Positions 6,998 to 10,499 of a DNA stretch of 10,499 bases are shown here, one piece after another. The stretch covers positions 1 to 10,499 of the forward strand of contig DKJQ01000061.1 in NCBI GenBank assembly GCA_002454845.1. Reading direction: 5' to 3'. The translations under genes were made by a program, and so were the position numbers. The notes below the pieces were generated by a model. The model saw only the letters and a program-made list of their open reading frames with translations. It ran no database searches and had not been told where the DNA came from. Position 1 is the stretch's first letter. The number at the start of each line of letters is the position of its first letter. The DNA is from Ignavibacteria bacterium UBA6688 (GTDB taxonomy: Bacteria > Bacteroidota > Ignavibacteria > UBA10030).

Positions 6998-7855
6998 TTA
7001 GTGTTCTGCTGTCATCCACGCATTGGCGTTTGGTTCATCCTCGCGAAAGAGCACGGGGAAGTACGGCCCCGCGTACGGATCGCCGTCCCTGGGTCGCCGA
7101 AGAGTATTGCTGGTGTGGTCTTCGGAAGGTGTGCCCGCGCGGTACCGCGTTCCGTCGATGATCAGATGAACGGCAATGGAGATGCGCGGTCGCTGGCTGA
7201 CATTCGGCCGGCTGCCGTGGATTGTCAGACTGTGGTGGAAGCTGACACATCCGGCTGGGAGGATGCAGGGCATGGTGGTGAAGGGTTTGCCGGTTTTTTG
7301 TTCGATCCGGGCGATCTGTTGCTCGATGTCCTGTTGGTAGAATTGATCCTCGCCGAGCAAGCCCCACGTGTGGCTCCCCGGCACCACCTCCATGCAGCCG
7401 TTTTCCTCGTTCACATCCTCAAGGGCAATCCATGCAGTGATCTGGTCGTCGCGGTCCAGGCAGGACCAGTATCCACGATCCTGATGCCAGCCGATGTTTC
7501 CCGCCTTGCCGCTTTGCGGGGGTTTGAGAAGGAGCTGATCATGCCAGAGCCGGATTCCTTTGACGCCAAGAAGGCGCGTGGCCATGCGGCCGATCTGGAC
7601 ACTCAGCACATGCCGTGCAATGGTCGCATCAGTCCAGTACGCGTTATTAACCTGGACAAGACGGGTCGTATTCCCCGGTTCCGGCTCGCGACTCAAGGGT
7701 GGGCGTGTTGTTTCGTAATCACCGGCCACAACGGCGGCATGGTGGACGCGCAATTCCGCCAACTCCGGATCGGAAAAGAGTTTCGGACTCAACCAGTACC
7801 CGTTGGTACGGAAGAACGCAATATCGGCGGCTGTCGGGAGTGTGTGAATATCCAT
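6998..7855 (-). CDS. Phytanoyl-CoA dioxygenase (PhyH) family oxygenase
   Basis: This 285-residue enzyme is probably an Fe(II)- and 2-oxoglutarate-dependent hydroxylase of the cytoplasm. The double-stranded beta-helix core carries the metal triad: GWHQDRGYW gives His124 and Asp126, and TIHGSRPN gives His213. RPRISIAVHL (from Arg222) gives Arg224, the usual 2-oxoglutarate carboxylate ligand. ITAWIALEDVNEENG and EVVPGSH are further PhyH-family hallmarks. I chose the ATG at 7855 because AAGG lies a few bases upstream. An in-frame TTG at 7870 would add five residues but has no ribosome binding site. It follows the cyclophilin stop by 32 nt and precedes the symporter by 40 nt, so it is probably in one transcript with both. 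The substrate is unknown. Members of this family next to transporters and glycan enzymes often act on small metabolites rather than on phytanoyl-CoA, which would make the family name misleading here. Confidence 0.88.
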   Translation of the reverse strand: MDIHTLPTAADIAFFRTNGYWLSPKLFSDPELAELRVHHAAVVAGDYETTRPPLSREPEPGNTTRLVQVNNAYWTDATIARHVLSVQIGRMATRLLGVKGIRLWHDQLLLKPPQSGKAGNIGWHQDRGYWSCLDRDDQITAWIALEDVNEENGCMEVVPGSHTWGLLGEDQFYQQDIEQQIARIEQKTGKPFTTMPCILPAGCVSFHHSLTIHGSRPNVSQRPRISIAVHLIIDGTRYRAGTPSEDHTSNTLRRPRDGDPYAGPYFPVLFREDEPNANAWMTAEH

Positions 7856-7887
7856 GGCTTGCCTTGACAAGGGTGTCGAGCGCGTGA

Positions 7888-8469
7888 TTATCGGAGTCTT
7901 TTTGCCGAGATAATCGCCACCGGCTGTTTCGGGACATTCTGGAAAGGCTCGCGGGTTTCCGTCGGTACGCGGGCGATACTGTCCACTACCGTCATCCCGT
8001 CCACAACCACTCCGAAGACCGCGTAACCGGGCCCGCGTGGCCCGGCATCGAGATTCCGGTTGTCCACCAGGTTGATGAAAAATTGGGAAGCCGCGCTGTT
8101 CGGGTCGCTCGTGCGCGCCATGGCAAGTGTTCCACGCCCGTTCCGCACACCGTTGTTCGATTCGTTGATGATCGGTGGATAGGTCGGCCTGCGCTCCAGA
8201 TCAGCCGTGTACCCTCCCCCCTGGATCATGAATCCCGGGATGATCCGGTGAAAGACCGTTCCTGCAAACAATCCGCTGTCGACGTACGCGAGGAAATTCC
8301 TGACGGTGATGGGGGATTTCTGATCGAAGAGGGCGATGGTGATATCGCCCAGGGATGTTGAGAGAATGACTTTGGTGCTGTCGGTTGCGGTGGGGGATTG
8401 GCCCAAAGCCATTCCTCCAACCATGGAGAGCACGAGTGCGATGCCGAACAACGAACGGTGCAATGTCAT
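7888..8469 (-). CDS. Exported cyclophilin-type peptidyl-prolyl cis-trans isomerase
   Basis: This 193-residue protein folds proteins outside the cytoplasm by isomerising prolyl bonds. MTLHRSLFGIALVLSMVGG is a signal peptide, with probable cleavage after ALG (residues 21-23). The cyclophilin domain follows. FHRIIPGFMIQGGG (73-86) supplies the catalytic Arg75 plus Phe80 and Gln83, NGRGTLAMARTSDPNSAASQF (from 110) is the second hallmark, and YAVFGVVVDGMTVVD (149-163) closes it. Length fits single-domain PpiA/PpiB-type proteins. The frame is open to an ATG at 8511, but I chose 8469 because GGAGG stands nine to ten bases ahead and the signal peptide then starts at residue 1. It is the first gene after a promoter at 8599-8627 and sits 32 nt ahead of the PhyH gene. 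Its role may be general periplasmic folding rather than anything specific to the downstream genes. Confidence 0.92.
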   Translation of the reverse strand: MTLHRSLFGIALVLSMVGGMALGQSPTATDSTKVILSTSLGDITIALFDQKSPITVRNFLAYVDSGLFAGTVFHRIIPGFMIQGGGYTADLERRPTYPPIINESNNGVRNGRGTLAMARTSDPNSAASQFFINLVDNRNLDAGPRGPGYAVFGVVVDGMTVVDSIARVPTETREPFQNVPKQPVAIISAKRLR

Positions 8470-8598
8470 CAAACAGTTTCCTCCAATTTGTTTCAGTTCT
8501 TCTTCCAGCATATTTATTGAAGCAGGGTTGCAGGGATTGCGCCAGGGACTGGTTCAGCCGTCAGGATATCTCGTCTCACGGGATGGCTGCGTGGAATG

Positions 8599-8627
8599 AG
8601 AATATCTATTTTTCTTGTCTGAGTCAA
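8599..8627 (-). promoter_or_regulatory. Sigma70-like promoter for the cyclophilin-PhyH-symporter genes
   Basis: On the minus strand TTGACT (8622-8627) and TATTCT (8599-8604) are separated by exactly 17 bases, matching the housekeeping -35/-10 consensus at ten of twelve positions. Transcription would start near 8591, leaving a leader of about 120 nt before the cyclophilin ATG. The upstream terminator at 8735-8770 isolates it from sahH, which strengthens the call. Confidence 0.6.
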
Positions 8628-8734
8628 TTCAATACGACGGAGGCGCGTTACAGGGATGAAACGGACCATTGTCCGGGACAAAGCGGTCGGACGGCGCAGG
8701 GAGAAACGCAACCAGGAGGAAAGAAATCGTGATG

Positions 8735-8770
8735 AAAAATAAAAAAGGCACCCCGGTCAAACGGGATGCC
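8735..8770 (-). terminator. Intrinsic terminator of sahH
   Basis: On the minus strand the stem GGCATCCCG / CGGGGTGCC (plus-strand arms 8747-8755 and 8762-8770, one mismatch, 6-nt loop) is followed directly by TTTTTTATTTTT (8735-8746). This is a textbook rho-independent terminator about 50 nt past the sahH stop. In the plus direction only a short TTTGTT follows, so it is chiefly one-way. Confidence 0.88.
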
Positions 8771-8780
8771 TTTGTTCGTG

Positions 8781-8815
8781 AAAACCTGACAGGTCTCGAA
8801 GACCTGTCAGGTTTT
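8781..8815. repeat. Perfect 35-bp palindrome with ACCTGACAGGT arms
   Basis: Two perfect 16-nt arms, AAAACCTGACAGGTCT and AGACCTGTCAGGTTTT, flank a 3-nt loop (CGA). Each arm contains an 11-bp near-palindrome of its own (ACCTG-A-CAGGT and ACCTG-T-CAGGT), so the element is a palindrome of palindromes. It starts seven bases past the sahH stop and precedes the terminator. As RNA it would give a very stable hairpin with A-rich and U-rich edges on both strands. It resembles REP-like dispersed palindromes of the Bacteroidota/Ignavibacteriota; that comparison is from memory. Confidence 0.85.
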
Positions 8816-8822
8816 GCATGGC

Positions 8823-10100
8823 TTACGTCCCGGAAGAGTAATCGCTCTGGTACTTGACCTGTTCGGACGTGAGTGTATCCATCTTCAGCCCCATTGTTGC
8901 CAACTTCACGCCGGCGATCTCCTGGTCCTGCTCCGGCGAGATGTCGTACACCTTGTTCTCGAGCCGCTTCACCTTTTTTGAGGATTCCGCCAGGCGGAGC
9001 TGCGACATGAACTGGTTCGCAAACGACATATCCATCACCTCCGAGGGGTGTCCTTCTGCGGCGGCGAGGTTGACGAGCCGCCCCTGCGCGAGCAGGTAAA
9101 TGCGGCGACCCCCTTTGAGCACATACTCCTCGTTGTCCTTTCGGATCTCCCGCTTGCTCTTCTTGAGTTTCTCGAGATGGGTGATGTTGATCTCGCAATC
9201 ATAATGGCCGGTGTTACAGATGATGGCCCCGTCCTTCATCGACTTGTAGTGGCGGTCGACGATGACGTCCTTCACGCCGGTGGCGGTGACAAACACGTCA
9301 CCGATCTTCGCCGCATCATCCATCTTCATCACACGGAGGCCTTCAAGGGTGGCTTTGAGAGCCGCGGTGGCCTTCACCTCGGTAATGATGACATTCGCGC
9401 CGAGTCCTTTGGCCCGGAGGGCCACACCGCGACCGCAATGGCCGAAGCCGGCGACCACGAAATTCTTGCCTGCGAGCAACACGCTCGTTGCCCGAAGGAT
9501 GCCATCCAGGGTCGATTGCCCCGTGCCGTAGACGTTATCGAAATCCCATTTCGTTTCCGCATCGTTCACTGCGATCACGGGATATTTGAGTGCACCTGCG
9601 TCCGCCATGGCCCGGAGGCGATGGACGCCGGTGGTTGTTTCCTCCGTGCCGCCGATGATGTACGGTATGAGCTCCCGGTGTTTATTGTGGACGGTGAAGA
9701 TCAGGTCTGCGCCGTCGTCCAGGGTCAGGTTGGGTTTGAACTTGAGAGTTTCGTCGATGCACCAGTAGAACTCATCGACGTTCATACCGTGCCACGCGAA
9801 GATGGAAACGCCATCGGCGGCCAGTGCGGCGGCGACGTCGTCCTGTGTGGAGAGTGGGTTACAGCCGCTCCAGCTCACCTCCGCGCCGGCTTCGATGAAC
9901 GTCTTGACCAATACGGCGGTCTCCTTCGTCACATGGAGACAGCCGGCAATTTTGAAGCCCTTGAGCGGTTTCGATTTTCGGTATTTCTCGCGCAGCGCCA
10001 TCAGGACGGGCATGCGTGATTCAGCCCACTCAACGCGCATTGCGCCTGCCTTGGCAAGAGACAAGTCCTTTACTTTGTAAAAGCCTTTCTTCTCATTCAT
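8823..10100 (-). CDS. sahH: Adenosylhomocysteinase (S-adenosylhomocysteine hydrolase), short form
   Basis: This 425-residue cytoplasmic enzyme reversibly splits S-adenosylhomocysteine into adenosine and homocysteine, removing the inhibitory product of SAM-dependent methylation. CLHVTKET (54-61, His56), LDDGADL, EETTTGVHRL (153-162), and NDAETKWDFDN (179-189, with Lys184, Asp188 and Asn189) line the active site. VAGFGHCGRGVA (216-227) is the Rossmann motif for the tightly bound NAD. NTGHYDCEIN (296-305) and EGHPSEVMDMSFANQ (349-363) are further hallmarks. It lacks the roughly 40-residue insertion and the extended lysine-tyrosine C-terminus of the proteobacterial and eukaryotic form; YGTGQS and the ...SGT ending fit the Thermotoga/archaeal-like short type. 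It follows metK after the heptamer-repeat spacer and ends at a strong terminator. The ATG has only a weak purine stretch ahead of it. Function is confident; exact nucleoside specificity (adenosine or inosine) is less so. Confidence 0.96.
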   Translation of the reverse strand: MNEKKGFYKVKDLSLAKAGAMRVEWAESRMPVLMALREKYRKSKPLKGFKIAGCLHVTKETAVLVKTFIEAGAEVSWSGCNPLSTQDDVAAALAADGVSIFAWHGMNVDEFYWCIDETLKFKPNLTLDDGADLIFTVHNKHRELIPYIIGGTEETTTGVHRLRAMADAGALKYPVIAVNDAETKWDFDNVYGTGQSTLDGILRATSVLLAGKNFVVAGFGHCGRGVALRAKGLGANVIITEVKATAALKATLEGLRVMKMDDAAKIGDVFVTATGVKDVIVDRHYKSMKDGAIICNTGHYDCEINITHLEKLKKSKREIRKDNEEYVLKGGRRIYLLAQGRLVNLAAAEGHPSEVMDMSFANQFMSQLRLAESSKKVKRLENKVYDISPEQDQEIAGVKLATMGLKMDTLTSEQVKYQSDYSSGT

Positions 10101-10116
10101 AGTTCTCTGTTAATAG

Positions 10117-10221
10117 TTTAATGTTTGAAGTTTAATGTTTAAAGGTTGAAAGTTGAAAGTTGAAAGTTGAACGTTGAAAGTTGAAGGTTTGGGGTTGAAC
10201 TTTCAACCTGGAACCTTCAAC
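10117..10221. repeat. Fifteen-unit heptamer repeat between metK and sahH
   Basis: The spacer divides exactly into fifteen consecutive 7-mers. On the plus strand these begin TTTAATG, TTTGAAG, TTTAATG, TTTAAAG, then mostly GTTGAAA with single changes, and end TTTCAAC, CTGGAAC, CTTCAAC. The last three units are inverted in sense relative to the GTTGAAA block yet stay in the 7-bp register. Units 10145-10165 are three identical copies. Heptamer repeats of this style are familiar from several bacterial groups. I see no SAH riboswitch-like structure here. Confidence 0.85.
10180..10221 (-). terminator. Two-tier hairpin at the 3' side of metK
   Basis: Outer arms GTTGAAGGTT (10180-10189) and AACCTTCAAC (10212-10221) pair perfectly, and inner arms GGTTGAA (10193-10199) and TTCAACC (10202-10208) pair perfectly. 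They are joined by a TGG/TGG step that can form two G-T wobbles. On the minus strand this stem lies five bases after the metK stop. There is no U-tract, only pyrimidine-rich repeats, so it may be a weak terminator or a 3'-end stabiliser rather than a full stop. MetK-sahH read-through is therefore plausible. Confidence 0.45.
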
Positions 10222-10226
10222 ATTCT

Positions 10227-10499
10227 TTACCGAACTGCCATGTGGAACATCTTCACCAGGTCGAGTTTCTCCCAGGTAAAGCCTTCCTCGTTCCTCCCGA
10301 AATGGCCGTAGGCGGCGGTGTTGCGGTAGATCGGGCGCCGGAGCTTTAAGCGGTTAATGATCCCTTTCGGGGTCATATCCACTTCTTTCATGATAATCCC
10401 GGCGATCTCAATGTCCGGAATGACCCCCGTGCCGAATGTCTCGACGTTAATGGAAACAGGCTGGGCTACACCGATCGCGTAGGCCACCTGGATCTGGCA
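10227..10499 (-). CDS. metK: S-adenosylmethionine synthetase, C-terminal part (runs off window)
   Basis: Only the last 90 codons are present; the start lies beyond the right edge. The enzyme makes S-adenosylmethionine from methionine and ATP. The visible part is the C-terminal domain: CQIQVAYAIGVAQPVSI matches the family's C-x-V/I-Q-x-AYAIG segment, LRRPIYRNTAAYGHFGR is the hallmark C-terminal motif, and WEK follows soon after. The frame stays open through the last base of the window, and the GTG that could be read as a start is the Val codon of the conserved Q-V-AYAIG segment, not an initiator. It lies on the same strand and directly before sahH, pairing SAM synthesis with SAH removal. Confidence 0.95.
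   Translation of the reverse strand, partial: CQIQVAYAIGVAQPVSINVETFGTGVIPDIEIAGIIMKEVDMTPKGIINRLKLRRPIYRNTAAYGHFGRNEEGFTWEKLDLVKMFHMAVR

Larger units (their letters stand above)
8470..8822. other. Gene-free spacer between sahH and the cyclophilin gene
   Basis: This 353-bp stretch holds, in transcription order on the minus strand, the 35-bp palindrome (8781-8815), a terminator (8735-8770), a sigma70-like promoter (8599-8627) and a leader of about 120 nt with the cyclophilin ribosome binding site (GGAGG near 8479-8483). No coding region is convincing. A plus-strand frame starting at 8732 with AGGAGGA ahead of it runs straight through the terminator and the palindrome and into sahH antisense, so I treat it as chance. 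Confidence 0.6.

Noticed and set aside
7001..7867. Plus-strand open frame covering the PhyH gene
   Set aside because: It is almost exactly antisense to the PhyH coding region, which carries the complete metal and 2-oxoglutarate motifs on the minus strand.
8732..8857. Plus-strand frame with AGGAGGA ahead of an ATG
   Set aside because: It reads through the sahH terminator, the palindrome and the 3' end of sahH in antisense. The translated residues simply reflect the hairpin sequence and match no family.
9048..10019. Long plus-strand open frame opposite sahH
   Set aside because: It is a high-G+C antisense shadow of a clearly conserved enzyme gene and has no family motifs of its own.
10101..10226. 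SAH or SAM riboswitch ahead of sahH
   Set aside because: The whole interval is heptamer repeat; I could not find the multi-helix conserved core of either riboswitch class.
1..10499. CRISPR array, tRNA or mobile-element transposase
   Set aside because: No regularly spaced direct repeats with unique spacers, no cloverleaf with CCA-type ends and no transposase motifs were seen on either strand.

Overview
This is a bacterial chromosomal segment of moderately high G+C (mid to upper fifties per cent by eye). Every supportable gene lies on the minus strand, so the transcription order runs from high to low coordinates. The intergenic DNA is rich in short palindromes and short-period repeats: ACCTGACAGGT palindromes, CCCACGAA/TTCGTGGG elements and TTTCAAC-like heptamers. 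From general experience these recall the Bacteroidota/Chlorobiota/Ignavibacteriota group, and a higher-G+C Ignavibacteria-like organism would fit. This taxonomic guess rests on style and gene types, not on a marker gene, and is of low to moderate confidence.

Layout in transcription order. (1) The 3' end of metK (S-adenosylmethionine synthetase) runs off the right edge and is followed by a 105-bp array of 7-bp repeats that ends in a hairpin. (2) A complete short-form sahH (adenosylhomocysteinase) comes next. Together the two genes make and recycle the methyl donor: MetK makes SAM and SahH removes the SAH product. (3) A 353-bp gene-free stretch holds a perfect 16-bp-arm palindrome, a strong intrinsic terminator and a well-formed sigma70-like promoter. 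(4) An exported cyclophilin-type peptidyl-prolyl isomerase follows, then a phytanoyl-CoA dioxygenase (PhyH) family enzyme 32 nt downstream and a sodium:solute symporter 40 nt further on. (5) A 180-bp hairpin-bearing spacer follows, then a previously easy-to-miss 46-codon single-span membrane protein with a good ribosome binding site, then a 1263-residue exported multidomain heparinase II/III-like (alginate-lyase-like) protein with a C-terminal CBM9-like domain. (6) An inverted-repeat element with a U-tract separates this from a small four-span membrane protein of unknown function. That gene overlaps by 4 nt a GNAT acetyltransferase of the spermidine/spermine acetyltransferase type. The last 217 bp hold no gene.

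How the genes may work together. The secreted lyase-like protein, the symporter and the dioxygenase look like a small polyuronate or acidic-glycan utilisation locus: extracellular cleavage, Na+-driven uptake of a small product, and oxidative processing. It has no SusC/SusD-type outer-membrane pair in view. The substrate is unknown, and the grouping is inference from adjacency. I see no CRISPR array, transposase, phage gene, tRNA or rRNA.
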